Assembly (NCBI GenBank): GCA_022616275.1
Contig: JAKEFB010000209.1
Coordinates: 1-64,000 of the forward strand
Source: Chloroflexota bacterium
Lineage (GTDB): Bacteria > Chloroflexota > Anaerolineae > Promineifilales > Promineifilaceae
Length of the DNA stretch: 64,000 nucleotides
Reading direction: 5' to 3'
In this document: piece after piece, positions 51,420 through 64,000 of the stretch
How positions within the stretch are numbered: the first letter of the stretch is position 1
Layout of the letters: each line of letters starts with the position of its first letter
Program-made: the position numbers and the translations under genes
Notes under the pieces: generated by a model
Told to the model about the DNA's origin: nothing
Database searches by the model: none
The model's input: only the letters and a program-made list of their open reading frames with translations

Positions 51420-52703
51420 ATGGACCAGGATTCAGATAAGAAACCTAATATTCGAGGGATTGCCAGGAAGATTCAGCGGGAGGTGAGGCAGGAGGTTAAC
51501 CGACCGGCTCGCGTGCCTCCCCCACCGAATCGGGCGGCAGCACGCGCCCGGCTGGCCGCTCGCAAGGCAGCGGTCCGGCAGCCGGCTGCCCCCCGGCAAC
51601 CTCAACCCCAACCCCGGCCGGCGGCTCCCCGGCCGGCGGCGTCCCGCCCGGCAGCGGGGCTCACTCCGGAAGTGAAGGCCCAGATTAGTTCCTTGCAACA
51701 ACGGTTTACGTCGCTGGAGGGCCGGTCGCAATTGAGCGACGTGTACGACGCGATTGGCGAGATCGAGCACAAGCTGACCAATCTCCCCCTCGAACTGGAC
51801 GGGCTGCGTGATCGGGGATACGTCCACTCCGGCCAGTTGGAGGACCGGCTGGCGGCCGTAGACGAACAGTGGGATGACATCCGGTCGCGGGTGGAATCTA
51901 CGTTGCAGCAGCAAGTCAACCGGCTGGATGCCGACGTGGATAGCGCCATACGCCTGGTCAACAACGCGGCTACCGGCAACGCCGCGGCCGTATCGGCCGC
52001 CGAACGAGCGGTGAGTGGGCTGGACAGCAAAATCAGCGCGGCCCAGAGGGCCGTCAGCAACCTGTATGATAACCCGAGGAATGAGCTACAGGCGGTTGAG
52101 CAGGCGATTGGCCAATCAAAGTGGATGATCGAACAGCTCGAGGAGTCGCCTGAGATTCAGTTGTATGAGGCCGAGGGACCGATTGTGGCGGTGGAGACGC
52201 AATGGCAGCGCGATGGCAAAGAAGGTCCTGAGGGTGTGCTTTACCTCACCGATCAGAGGGTGCTTTTTGAGCAAAAAGAGGAGATCAAGAAGAAGCTGGG
52301 TCTCTTTAAATCCGAGTCAGAGAAGCTTCACAAACTGCTGCTCGACATTGCCGCCTCGGACATTGAGTCTACTGCGCATAGTGAGGAGGGTGGTTTCCTG
52401 GGGATGGGTAAGGCCGACATCCTGGAGCTGGTTTGCTCCAGCAACGCGCCGGTCTCGCGGGCCAGGTTTCACCTGAAGGGGCAGAACTCTTCGGAGTGGG
52501 CCGCCCTGATTAAACGGGTCCAGAACGGCGACATTGACGCCGACCGGGCCGAGGAATACCTGGAGGCGGTGAGCGAGGCAGAAGCGGCGGCCGGTTCTTT
52601 CCCGGCCCAATGCCCCAACTGTTTTGCGGCCGTGATCCCGCCACCCCGTGGCGTCACCCGGATTAACTGCGAGTTTTGTGGTAGCGTCATTACTGCCGGT
52701 TGA
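51420..52703 (+). CDS. Coiled-coil protein with PH/GRAM-like domain and zinc ribbon
   Basis: The 427-residue protein has a Pro/Ala/Arg-rich N-terminus (PAAPRQPQPQPRPAAP) and a long coiled coil (about 80-245). A beta-rich domain with GVLYLTDQRVLFEQKEEIKK follows, resembling bacterial PH or GRAM-like domains (about 255-365). A C-terminal single zinc ribbon (CPNCFAAVI... CEFCGSVI) closes it. A role in tethering or sensing is possible; I know of no assigned function. AGGAGG precedes ATG 51420. Confidence 0.78.
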   Translation: MDQDSDKKPNIRGIARKIQREVRQEVNRPARVPPPPNRAAARARLAARKAAVRQPAAPRQPQPQPRPAAPRPAASRPAAGLTPEVKAQISSLQQRFTSLEGRSQLSDVYDAIGEIEHKLTNLPLELDGLRDRGYVHSGQLEDRLAAVDEQWDDIRSRVESTLQQQVNRLDADVDSAIRLVNNAATGNAAAVSAAERAVSGLDSKISAAQRAVSNLYDNPRNELQAVEQAIGQSKWMIEQLEESPEIQLYEAEGPIVAVETQWQRDGKEGPEGVLYLTDQRVLFEQKEEIKKKLGLFKSESEKLHKLLLDIAASDIESTAHSEEGGFLGMGKADILELVCSSNAPVSRARFHLKGQNSSEWAALIKRVQNGDIDADRAEEYLEAVSEAEAAAGSFPAQCPNCFAAVIPPPRGVTRINCEFCGSVITAG

Positions 52704-52710
52704 CCCGGCG

Positions 52711-52745
52711 GGGATTGCGGGTGGGAGAACCCCACCCGCAATCCC
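52711..52745. terminator. 15-bp hairpin after the coiled-coil gene
   Basis: GGGATTGCGGGTGGG and CCCACCCGCAATCCC pair over AGAAC. No T tract follows, so termination is likely but unproven. Confidence 0.7.
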
Positions 52746-52846
52746 GGCGAAAAAACCTGCCCTGGAGACAGAAGCGAGGCCAGCAAAAATTTGCCATTTC
52801 ACGTATTTTGTGATATAGTTTCTAATTCACTTCCAATCTTTTTTCC

Positions 52847-52874
52847 TTGACATATTGACGTTCACCGATAGAAT
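52847..52874 (+). promoter_or_regulatory. rpoC promoter
   Basis: TTGACA (52847-52852), 16 bases, TAGAAT (52869-52874), the same layout as the znuA promoter. It shows that rpoC has its own promoter. Confidence 0.75.
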
Positions 52875-52931
52875 AGAGTCATCAAGAAAGAATCAGGATT
52901 CCTGAATCATTACACTAAGGAAGGGAGAAGC

Positions 52932-52965
52932 AAGAGCGTTGGCAATAGGGCCAAACGCTCTTTTT
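52932..52965 (+). terminator. Terminator-like hairpin in the rpoC leader (possible attenuator)
   Basis: AAGAGCGTTGGC and GCCAAACGCTCTT pair with one bulge and run into TTTTT. It lies between the rpoC promoter and its GTG start, so it could control how much transcript reaches rpoC. The gap 52704-53051 holds the hairpin at 52711, this promoter and this leader, and nothing else recognised. Confidence 0.65.
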
Positions 52966-53051
52966 CCGTGTTTATACACTTTGACCCTTTTGGTAGGATT
53001 TAGTCAGTTTAGCTAAATCCCCATCTGGAGCTTTTTGGGAGGTCACACCTG

Positions 53052-57398
<4,347 letters not shown>

Positions 57399-57424
57399 GC
57401 CGCCAGGCCGGTAGAGGTTGAATG

Positions 57425-57459
57425 AAAAGGGCGACCCGATCATCGGGTCGCCCTTTTTC
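57425..57459. terminator. Bidirectional terminator between rpoC and the prenyl synthase gene
   Basis: AAAAGGGCGACCCGAT and ATCGGGTCGCCCTTTT, separated by one C, form a long hairpin followed by TT. It suits both converging genes. Confidence 0.92.
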
Positions 57460-57471
57460 ATGTTAAGGCAG

Positions 57472-58494
57472 TTAACTCTGGCGATTAAGAAGCCGGGCGG
57501 TGAGCTGGTGGAGGGCGGTGGCGGCCGGTTCCTGGGGAGCGGCGGCGGCCAGGTGGTGGAGGGCGCTCTGGGAGTAGGCGTTTTCCTGGGCCTCGGCAAA
57601 CTCGCGCGCGCCAATGTCGTCCAGCAGGTTGGCAACGCGCTCGACAAAACCGGGGCCGTTGTCGGACTGGATGTATAGCCGGCGTAGCTCCTGGCTTTGG
57701 GCCAGGCCGTGGAGCACAGGCAGGCTCTTTTTGCGGGTGGCAATGTCGGTAGCGGCCGATTTGCCGATCAAACTTTCATCCCCCCAAATGCCCAGGATGT
57801 CGTCTCGCATCTGAAAGGCCAGGCCCAGGTCCCGGCCGAAGACGGCATAATGTTCGACGGTAGCCGGATCGCGGCCGGCGACCAGAGCGCCTAACTCGGC
57901 AGAGAGGGACAGGAGCGCGGCCGTCTTGCCACCAATCATAGCCAGGTATTCGGCCACGGTTACGTCGTGGCGTTGTTCGAAGCGCATGTCGTGGTGCTGG
58001 CCCAGGGTCAGGTGGATACAGGCTTCGTCCAGGCGGCGGGTGGCCTGAACGACGAGCGGCGCGGGCACGCCCCGCTCGGCCAATCGGTTGATAGCCAGGT
58101 GGGCGAAGGCGAACATGGCGTCGCCGGCGTTGATGGCCTGGGCCTCGCCCCAAATGCGCCAGACAGTCGGCCGGCCGCGCCGGGTGGGGCTGGCGTCCTG
58201 GATGTCGTCGTGGATGAGGGTGAAGTTGTGGATCAGCTCCACGGCCGCGGCCGCAGGGAGCGCCTGTGACCAATTCCCACCGGCCGCCTGGCAGGCCAAC
58301 AGGCACAGCAGCGGCCGGACTCCTTTGCCACTGTGGGCGGCCGGGTTCAACTGCTCGTCTACCCAGCCCATCTGGTAGTGCAGCATGCTGTGAAAGGGAT
58401 CGGGTGGCTCCTGGTTGGCATTAAGGGCGGCGCGAAGTTCTTGCTCCGCGGCCGGCAGCATTTCTTCGGCAACTGTTTTTAAAGCGTCAGACAT
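57472..58494 (-). CDS. Polyprenyl diphosphate synthase (GGPP synthase type)
   Basis: This 340-residue trans-isoprenyl diphosphate synthase condenses IPP with allylic diphosphates. The first Asp-rich motif is DDIQD in FTLIHDDIQDASPTRRG (about 90-106). The second is DDILG in FQMRDDILGIWGDE. Lys and Arg residues for diphosphate binding are in GKGVRPLL. A C20 product is plausible but chain length cannot be set from sequence by eye. It forms an isoprenoid locus with the terpene-synthase-like gene and fni. Confidence 0.93.
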   Translation of the reverse strand: MSDALKTVAEEMLPAAEQELRAALNANQEPPDPFHSMLHYQMGWVDEQLNPAAHSGKGVRPLLCLLACQAAGGNWSQALPAAAAVELIHNFTLIHDDIQDASPTRRGRPTVWRIWGEAQAINAGDAMFAFAHLAINRLAERGVPAPLVVQATRRLDEACIHLTLGQHHDMRFEQRHDVTVAEYLAMIGGKTAALLSLSAELGALVAGRDPATVEHYAVFGRDLGLAFQMRDDILGIWGDESLIGKSAATDIATRKKSLPVLHGLAQSQELRRLYIQSDNGPGFVERVANLLDDIGAREFAEAQENAYSQSALHHLAAAAPQEPAATALHQLTARLLNRQS

Positions 58495-58711
58495 AATATC
58501 TATTTATCCTTGCAGCAATGTTTGAGCGGTAATTGTACCACTTTTCTCATCGTGCCGGGTAAGGCGCAACTGACGGAAAGTGGATAAGCAATGGACGGTT
58601 TCTGGACGGCCGGGGTTTACAATTTGGAACAAATGCTCACAATATCAATATCATTTTTGTTATCCTAACGACAGTGGTGTTAAAAACTTGGGCTAACAGG
58701 AGACAGAGAAA

Positions 58712-60707
58712 ATGTACGAACCAGGACTTTACCGGGTCATCTCTACAGCGGTGGAGTGTATTCGGACCAAGATGGCCGCTGTTGTGCCTTTTATGGCTGA
58801 AAGAGCGCAAGGCTGGATGGCCCAGTTATCGGGAACGGCCCGGCCGGAAGATTACTTTTTGCATCCGGTCGCTTTTCCCATGTTTCTGCTGCCGTGGTGG
58901 GCGGAAAAGACCGTTCAATCAGAACCTACTATCGCTCTGCAGTCTAACCTGGCTTACTCGACGGCTAATGGTTACTACACCATTCGCCTGATTGACAACC
59001 TGATGGATGGTGATGCCAACGCTGACGTGGCTTTATTACCATCCCTTAACTTCTTTCACACCGAATTTCAACGACCCTACCAACTCTACTTCTCGGCCGA
59101 TCACGCTTTCTGGTCGCTTTTCACTCATGTCTGGTTCCGCTCCGGCGAGTCGGCGATGGAGGATGCTGCCCTGACCGACCTGGACGAAAGCCAGTTCCGG
59201 CAGGTGGCGGCGCAAAAGGTGTGTGCAGCCAAGATCCCGGTGGCGGCCATTTGTTATGTCCACGACCGGCCGGAACTGGTCGAGCAGTGGTCACAGCTTA
59301 TAGACCTGCTGGGTTGCTGGCATCAGATGTGGAATGACCTGTTTGACTGGCACAAAGACCTGGCTCACCAGGCGCAGACCTATTTCCTGGCCGAAGCGGG
59401 GCGGCGCAAGGGGCCGGCCGAGTCGGTTGCGGGGGCATTACAGTTACCCGATTGTGCGGGTAATGGCGGCGGCGGGCATTCCCCTGGAACGACCGGTGGT
59501 AGCGGAGAAGGTCCTGGGGGCGATGCTGCTGACAGGGGCGATTCGCCAGCTCTGCCAAGAATGCCAGGAGCGGCTGGCCGCCGGCCGGGCCACGGCCGAA
59601 GAGATAGGCCTGCCGACCTGGGTAGCCTACTTTGACTTATTTGGCGAGGTTATCCAGGAGCTGAGTGGGCTGTTCTCGCTGAAGAAAGCGGCCGGCCAGC
59701 CGGGCCAGCCGGTGCGCAACGCTTTCGCGCCGTACACGAACACGCTGGCCAAGGCGGTTCAAGCGGCCGAGGATTACTTGTTGTCTGACTTAACTTTTCG
59801 CGAAGGTTGGGATACGCAACGCCATACCCTTCTTGACCGGCCGAAGGTGGTGGCCCGGGCCTTTCCAGTAGGGTTGGTTGTAGAGACCTTGTGCGCGAAC
59901 GGGCACGACATGTCTACCCCGGTGGTTGACGTTTTCCGGTGGCTGGCCGAAAGCAATTTTGGCTACTGGGAGGGTTTCTCCATCCAGCCTGATGCTGACT
60001 GCTTGGGCCTGTTGCTACGGCTCTTTCCCTACTCACCCCAGAAGGAATCTCACCACGACTTGCTCCAAAGACCGCTGCGCTGGTTAGCAGCCAATATTCT
60101 CCCTTCCGGTGAAATCCCGGTCTTTTTTCAGCAAGGGCTGGACGGGATTACTCCCGAAACCATTGTTTGGGGTAATAATTGCGTAGCGGTTGAAGTAAAC
60201 GCTTTGTTAGGGTTGATTGCTTACGATTGGGAACAATACCAGCTAATCATTGAAAAATCGGCCCTGAACCTGTTTTCCCGCCTGGTCCGAGATGGGCTGA
60301 GTCCACTTTCTCACTACCCGCCGCCATATGGCTTGTGGGGGGTATTTAACCTGATGGCCCAATTATCAGCCCAACCTATCAGCCCGGCGTTGCAACACCA
60401 GATAGAACAGGCTGGCCATAGGCTCAGGCAGCAGATGGCGCAAGTGGCGCAGGCGTGGCCGGTAACTGCCCAGAATGCGGCTTTTTGTGCCCTGGCCTGC
60501 CTGGGAAGCGCGGCCGAGCCATTGTTTGATCGCCAATGGATTACCCGGCTACTCAAAAGCCAGCGGTATGATGGTGGTTGGGATGACGAAGCTCTCTACC
60601 CAACGGCCGCTCGCGGCGGCCAGGCCCAATGGTACAGCAGCCGGACGGTGACGACGGCCTTTTGCTACCACGCTTTGCAAACGTACCAGCGGCACACAGG
60701 GGTATAA
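58712..60707 (+). CDS. Terpene synthase-like two-domain protein, interrupted by a frameshift
   Basis: Two open frames overlap (58712-59635 and 59334-60707). Dropping one G from the run at 59431-59435 joins them into about 664 residues, with VAGHYSYPIVRVM across the joint. The N-terminal half is an all-helical class I isoprenoid-synthase-like domain with an Asp-rich DNLMDGD (95-101) and a downstream NDLFDWHKD (208-216) resembling the two metal sites. The C-terminal half has GNNCVAVEVNALLGLIAYD, QPDADCLGLLLRL and SQRYDGGWDDE, like alpha-toroid prenyltransferase/terpene cyclase repeats. It may make a cyclic terpene from the neighbouring synthase's product. The frameshift may be real (decay or phase variation) or a sequence error. 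Confidence 0.68.
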
Positions 60708-60807
60708 AAGCTGTGGTACAATCGGCGCAAGAGTTAGAGTTAGAGAAGAGCGCAGGTAGCTAAGAGGCTGGCTTGGGTTTAGAACTTTGGACTGAAGGGT
60801 GAATTGG

Positions 60808-60850
60808 AGATTAGAGATTGGAGATTAGATGAATCTCCAATCTCTAATCT
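60808..60850. repeat. Perfect 19-bp inverted heptamer element
   Basis: AGATTAGAGATTGGAGATT and its exact reverse complement flank AGATG. The right arm supplies the last codons and stop of fni on the minus strand. Confidence 0.92.
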
Positions 60851-61920
60851 CTGCTCTCCCTGCTATACAGCGGCGTTTGAGCCAGGGCAGCCAGGTCGCT
60901 AGCGCTGCTGCAGAACATGGTGACGCGTAGCTCGTCGGTGATGGCGCCGGCGGTGTCTATGACGGCCTCGACGCCGCCGTTGACGGCCGCCCGGAGGAAA
61001 TCGCCGGCGAAACCGACGAGAGAGGCGCCCAAGGCAAGGCACTTGGCCACGTCTATGCCGTTGCGGATGCCGCCACTGGCGAAGATGGGCAAATGGGGCG
61101 CGCCCCGGCGGCAATATTGGATGGAGACGGCCGTGGGGATGCCCCAGTCAATAAAGGCCCCGGCTACCCGGGCGTGGCGGGCGGTTGGGGCGCGGTGCAT
61201 TTCTACCTGGCTCCAGGAGGTGCCGCCGGCCCCAGCCACGTCAATGGCGGCCACACCGGCCGCGGCTAACTGGCGGGCGGTGTTTTCGGCAAAGCCCCAA
61301 CCGACTTCTTTGGCAATGACCGGCACGGGCAGCCGGCGACAAATTTCCTCGACGCGGGCCAGCAGCCCGGCAAAGTTGCCGTCGCCTTCTGGCTGGACTG
61401 CTTCTTGCAAGGCGTTGAAGTGGAGGATCAGGGCGTCGGCCTGGCACAGGTCCACGGCTCGCTGGCAGTGGGCCAGGCCGTAGCCATAGTTCAGTTGGAC
61501 CGCGCCCAGGTTGGCAAAGAGGAGGATGTCCGGGGCTACGTCGCGCACCTGGTAGGTGTGGGCCAGGCTGGGGTCTTCGATAGCCGCCCGCATGGAGCCC
61601 AGCCCCATGGCTATGCCTGCCTCCTGGGCGGCGGCGGCCAGAGTGCGGTTAATCTGGCGGGCTTCGGCCGTGCCGCCAGTCATGGAAGAGATAAGCAGGG
61701 GAGTATGTAGCCTTTTGCCGAATAGCAATTGAGTAGTATCTACTTCGGCCAGATTTAGTTCCGGCAGGGCCTGGTGCATAAAGAAGTAGTTTTCCAGGCC
61801 GGTGGTGAGCGCTTTGAAGGCCACGTCTTCTTCAACGTTGATGCGAATGTGGTCGGCCTTGCGCCGTTCGTGCAGGCCGGCGGCTGGGGTGGAGGAGTCA
61901 TCTTTGCCTGTCGAATTCAT
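60844..61920 (-). CDS. fni: Type 2 isopentenyl-diphosphate delta-isomerase
   Basis: This FMN-dependent TIM-barrel enzyme interconverts IPP and DMAPP. The 358-residue protein has [14 protein letters not shown] (about 20-33), [39 protein letters not shown] (catalytic region), [21 protein letters not shown] and [13 protein letters not shown] (FMN phosphate). ATG 61920 has AGGA upstream. It provides allylic starter units for the neighbouring synthase. Its C-terminal SRESRD and stop come from the inverted heptamer element. Confidence 0.95.
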   Translation of the reverse strand: MNSTGKDDSSTPAAGLHERRKADHIRINVEEDVAFKALTTGLENYFFMHQALPELNLAEVDTTQLLFGKRLHTPLLISSMTGGTAEARQINRTLAAAAQEAGIAMGLGSMRAAIEDPSLAHTYQVRDVAPDILLFANLGAVQLNYGYGLAHCQRAVDLCQADALILHFNALQEAVQPEGDGNFAGLLARVEEICRRLPVPVIAKEVGWGFAENTARQLAAAGVAAIDVAGAGGTSWSQVEMHRAPTARHARVAGAFIDWGIPTAVSIQYCRRGAPHLPIFASGGIRNGIDVAKCLALGASLVGFAGDFLRAAVNGGVEAVIDTAGAITDELRVTMFCSSASDLAALAQTPLYSRESRD

Positions 61921-61955
61921 TGCTCATTCCTCATTGGTCGCTCCTGATTTGAGTG

Positions 61956-62039
61956 TCAGTAGATCGCATTGAAACGCGGGCATCTTGCCCACCTCTGCGG
62001 ACAGGATGTCCGCGTTCCCAGGGTATTTCGATCTACTGA
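61956..62039. mobile_element. Small MITE-like palindromic element
   Basis: Terminal 11-bp inverted repeats TCAGTAGATCG (61956-61966) and CGATCTACTGA (62029-62039) enclose a second inverted pair, AACGCGGGCATC and GATGTCCGCGTT. There is no coding capacity and no obvious target duplication. Confidence 0.6.
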
Positions 62040-62091
62040 GTGTGGATGGGGAGTATACTATGGGCCGGGGGGCAGTCCAAATTCCGTGGCC

Positions 62092-62120
62092 AAACCCCGT
62101 AGGTTTCCAAAACCTACGGG
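62092..62120 (+). terminator. Hairpin with T-rich tail, CCCCGTAGGT family
   Basis: CCCGTAGGTT and AACCTACGGG pair over about five bases and are followed by CTTTCTCTTTTTT. The element could end plus-strand transcripts before the cytochrome genes. Confidence 0.7.
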
Positions 62121-62204
62121 CTTTCTCTTTTTTGGACGCCGCACGGCTATTTTTTGGACGCCTCCTGGACGGCCATTCCATTAAACTCAGCCCCTGGAGG
62201 TCTG

Positions 62205-62906
62205 ATGAATACCAAGAAGTCGCAATCGCTGCGCAGACGCCAGAATATTGGGCTGGCGGCCGGGTCTCTTTTGAGCCTGGTCGTGGTCGGCCTGTGGTTG
62301 TTGCCGGTCCATACCAGGTGGCGCACGCCAGGGCCGATGAATGTGGGCCACGAAGAGTTGCTGTGCCAGGATTGCCACCAGCCGGCCGAAGGAACTCTGC
62401 GGCAACAACTGCAAGCTAATGCCAGGTATCTATTTGGTTGGCGAGAGACGGCGGCCGCGGTTGGTTCCAGGGACGTTGACAACGTGGCCTGCCTGGCCTG
62501 CCACGACCAGCCTGACGACCGGCATCCCGTTTTTCGTTTCCTGGAGCCACGCTTTGCCGAAGCGCGCGAGGAAATCGCGCCCCAGTTTTGTCTTTCTTGC
62601 CACCTGGAGCATAACGGGGCGCGCGTCACAGTACAGGACGCCGCTTTCTGCATTCATTGTCACCAGGAGACGAAGGTAAAAGACGATCCTATTTCGACGC
62701 CCCACGAGGAACTTATTGCCGCCAGGCGGTGGGAAACGTGCCTGGGCTGCCACGACTTTCATGGCAACCACGTGATGGAAACTCCGGTAGACGTGATAGA
62801 TGCTTTCAGCACCGAAGAGATTATGGCGTATTTTGCCGGTGGGCCTCCGCTTTATTCGAACACGAAAGTCTACGTCGCCCCCAAGGAGGGCCTGACGAAT
62901 GAGTAA
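62205..62906 (+). CDS. Pentaheme cytochrome c family protein
   Basis: The 233-residue protein has one N-terminal membrane helix (NIGLAAGSLLSLVVVGLWLL) and five CxxCH heme sites: CQDCH, CLACH, CLSCH, CIHCH and CLGCH. Several extra His (GHEE, PHEE, EHNG, FHGNH) could be distal ligands. It probably carries electrons on the outer face of the membrane. ATG 62205 has GGAGG 4 bases upstream. It overlaps the next gene by 8 bases, so the two and the following membrane gene form an operon. Confidence 0.92.
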   Translation: MNTKKSQSLRRRQNIGLAAGSLLSLVVVGLWLLPVHTRWRTPGPMNVGHEELLCQDCHQPAEGTLRQQLQANARYLFGWRETAAAVGSRDVDNVACLACHDQPDDRHPVFRFLEPRFAEAREEIAPQFCLSCHLEHNGARVTVQDAAFCIHCHQETKVKDDPISTPHEELIAARRWETCLGCHDFHGNHVMETPVDVIDAFSTEEIMAYFAGGPPLYSNTKVYVAPKEGLTNE

Positions 62907-63750
62907 CAAGAGCTTTGTTGTTATTACCCTGGTCCTGGTGGCCTTGATCGTCTATTTGTTTGCCAGCGCCCCGCCTCCTCTGGCGGAAACAAGCTCCCCG
63001 ACTGCTACTATCCCGATCGAAACGGTTTTCACGATAGTGGAAGCGGAAAATGACGTGGTTCGGGGGCTGTGGACGCAGGAGATTGTTAGCGCCGGCAAAG
63101 AAGTGGGACTGGCTTTTAATGAAGAGTGGCGCAGCCGAGAGGTTGAAGCCGGACCACTGCCGGCGCTGTTTTTGCGAGAAACGGCCGGCAGCTTAGAAAG
63201 GAATCCTATCAGCCTGGGGCTATTTTTAGGCTCCGATTTTCCTATCAACGAAGCGAACCTTTTGGCCGGGCAGCAGGCTGAGATGTTCACGCGTATTCAA
63301 GGTACCCAGGAACCTCAATTTTTCTTTGCCGAAGACACGGGGTTATACGTTGCCATGTTTTCTGATGTGGCCATAACGGAAGGGTGTGTGAAATGTCACA
63401 ATGAGCATCGGCAGAGCCCGAAGAATGACTGGCAGTTAGGGGACGTAATGGGGGCGACGACATGGTCGTATCCCAAAGAAAGCGTGACTCTGGACGAGCT
63501 ACTGGCCATTATGGAGGCTCTTCGCCAGGGCGTCCGGGACGCTTACAGCGCTTACCTGGCCGAGGTGGAGACGTTTACCAATCGGCCGGAGATTGGCGAG
63601 AGGTGGCCGGCCGAGGGTTACTACCTGCCGTCAGTGGACGTGTTTATGGCTGAGGTCAGCCAACTGGCCTCAGCGCATTCGATGAATATGATTCTGGGTC
63701 TGGATAGCCAGCCAACGAGCTTTTACGTACAGGAGCAGACAACGAAATGA
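62899..63750 (+). CDS. DUF3365 (Tll0287-like) c-type heme protein
   Basis: The 283-residue protein has a signal anchor (VVITLVLVALIVYLFASA), a central DUF3365-like domain and a single heme site CVKCHNEH (about 172-179). Tll0287-type domains are found in extracytoplasmic redox or sensor proteins. It starts inside the cytochrome gene and ends in ATGA overlapping the next gene. Confidence 0.85.
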   Translation: MSNKSFVVITLVLVALIVYLFASAPPPLAETSSPTATIPIETVFTIVEAENDVVRGLWTQEIVSAGKEVGLAFNEEWRSREVEAGPLPALFLRETAGSLERNPISLGLFLGSDFPINEANLLAGQQAEMFTRIQGTQEPQFFFAEDTGLYVAMFSDVAITEGCVKCHNEHRQSPKNDWQLGDVMGATTWSYPKESVTLDELLAIMEALRQGVRDAYSAYLAEVETFTNRPEIGERWPAEGYYLPSVDVFMAEVSQLASAHSMNMILGLDSQPTSFYVQEQTTK

Positions 63751-64000
63751 GTCTGAGAACAATGCCCAAGCTCTTCAGCAGGGCGAACGGCGACATTTTT
63801 CACTTACCTCGCCTGGCTCGATCCCCGGCGAACTTCCAATGGACGTGGAATGCCGTCGCCATTGTGTTGCTGGCCGCGTTTTTGTGGCAGGATGGATGGA
63901 ACTTTCAGTGGTCCTGGCTGCAACAGTTGCAGACCAAGGAGTGGTATAGATACCTTTCCGGTGTTGTGCTGATGATTTATATTGCCATACAATGGTTGTT
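63747..64000 (+). CDS. Membrane protein of the cytochrome operon (3' end outside window)
   Basis: From ATG 63747 the frame is open to the window end (84 codons). It overlaps the DUF3365 stop by 4 bases (ATGA). Two hydrophobic segments are visible: WNAVAIVLLAAFLW and YLSGVVLMIYIAIQWL. This may be the membrane subunit that hands electrons to or from the two cytochromes, but too little is visible to name it. Confidence 0.75.
   Translation, partial: MSLRTMPKLFSRANGDIFHLPRLARSPANFQWTWNAVAIVLLAAFLWQDGWNFQWSWLQQLQTKEWYRYLSGVVLMIYIAIQWL

Noticed and set aside
58620-58670. AATATCAATATCAT upstream of the terpene-synthase-like gene as a third Zur site
   Set aside because: It resembles one half-site but lacks the symmetric partner and AAA centre.

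Overview
The window is a GC-rich bacterial chromosome segment (roughly 60% G+C by eye). No rRNA, tRNA, CRISPR array, prophage or intact insertion sequence was recognised. The best guess is a member of Chloroflexota, probably Anaerolineae-like. The clues are a secreted protein ending in a VYLP-type motif before its membrane anchor, a giant TPR protein packed with D-W-L motifs, a type 2 IPP isomerase, a K+-independent-type membrane pyrophosphatase, and very frequent GGCCGG/CGGCCG words. This placement is inference; no marker gene was compared with a database.

Layout. 1-4.5 kb: end of a large secreted repeat protein. 4.6-8.9 kb (minus): methyltransferase, double NUDIX protein, shrunken DUF1579 gene, TolB-like propeller and a DUF1980-type membrane protein. 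9-15.6 kb: a zinc island with an ArsP-type permease, znuA, znuC, znuB, a broken ATPase/TPR gene and zur, with two matching palindromes that look like Zur operators. 15.6-19.6 kb (minus): panE, a DUF4349 putative anti-sigma protein, an ECF sigma factor and panB. 19.8-21 kb: an orphan CopG-type antitoxin behind a nine-codon toxin remnant, then an ADP-ribosylglycohydrolase. 21.2-23.4 kb: a thiol-redox cluster made of a PCYCGC lipoprotein, a DUF1573-like protein with an in-frame TGA at a conserved cysteine, and a TlpA/DipZ-like thioredoxin. 23.5-36.3 kb: Flp pilin, zinc-ribbon protein, PPK2, an NDH-2 fragment, a hybrid sensor kinase, GH4, Acs, H+-pyrophosphatase and an HDAC-family deacetylase. 36.4-42.1 kb: the 1893-residue acidic WL-motif protein. 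42.2-53 kb: ndk, rsfS, xseA, xseB, a short Usp, an O-antigen ligase-like protein, ftsY, prfB with its programmed frameshift and a coiled-coil zinc-ribbon protein. 53-57.4 kb: rpoC without rpoB in front. 57.5-61.9 kb: isoprenoid genes (polyprenyl diphosphate synthase, a terpene-synthase-like gene split by a frameshift, and fni). 62.2-64 kb: a multiheme cytochrome c set running off the end.

The strongest candidate for something new is the DUF1573-like gene at 21748-22236. Its TGA replaces the second cysteine of a GCCPP motif, the frame stays open for 60 more codons, and a hairpin suitable as a bacterial SECIS starts 12 bases after the TGA. It may be a selenoprotein with a vicinal Cys-Sec pair.

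The other striking theme is non-coding. Nearly every gap carries one of several short repeat families: palindromes built from GCGAAT words, CCCCGCAGGT hairpins, heptamer AGATTGG arrays, octamer GCAAGTNT-like arrays, TG-rich octamers and twin AACGATTTT palindromes. Some run into genes and provide their last codons, and one octamer array lies in frame inside a membrane protein gene. Several genes are decaying or shrunken: the ATPase/TPR gene, DUF1579, NDH-2, the BrnT-like toxin and Usp.
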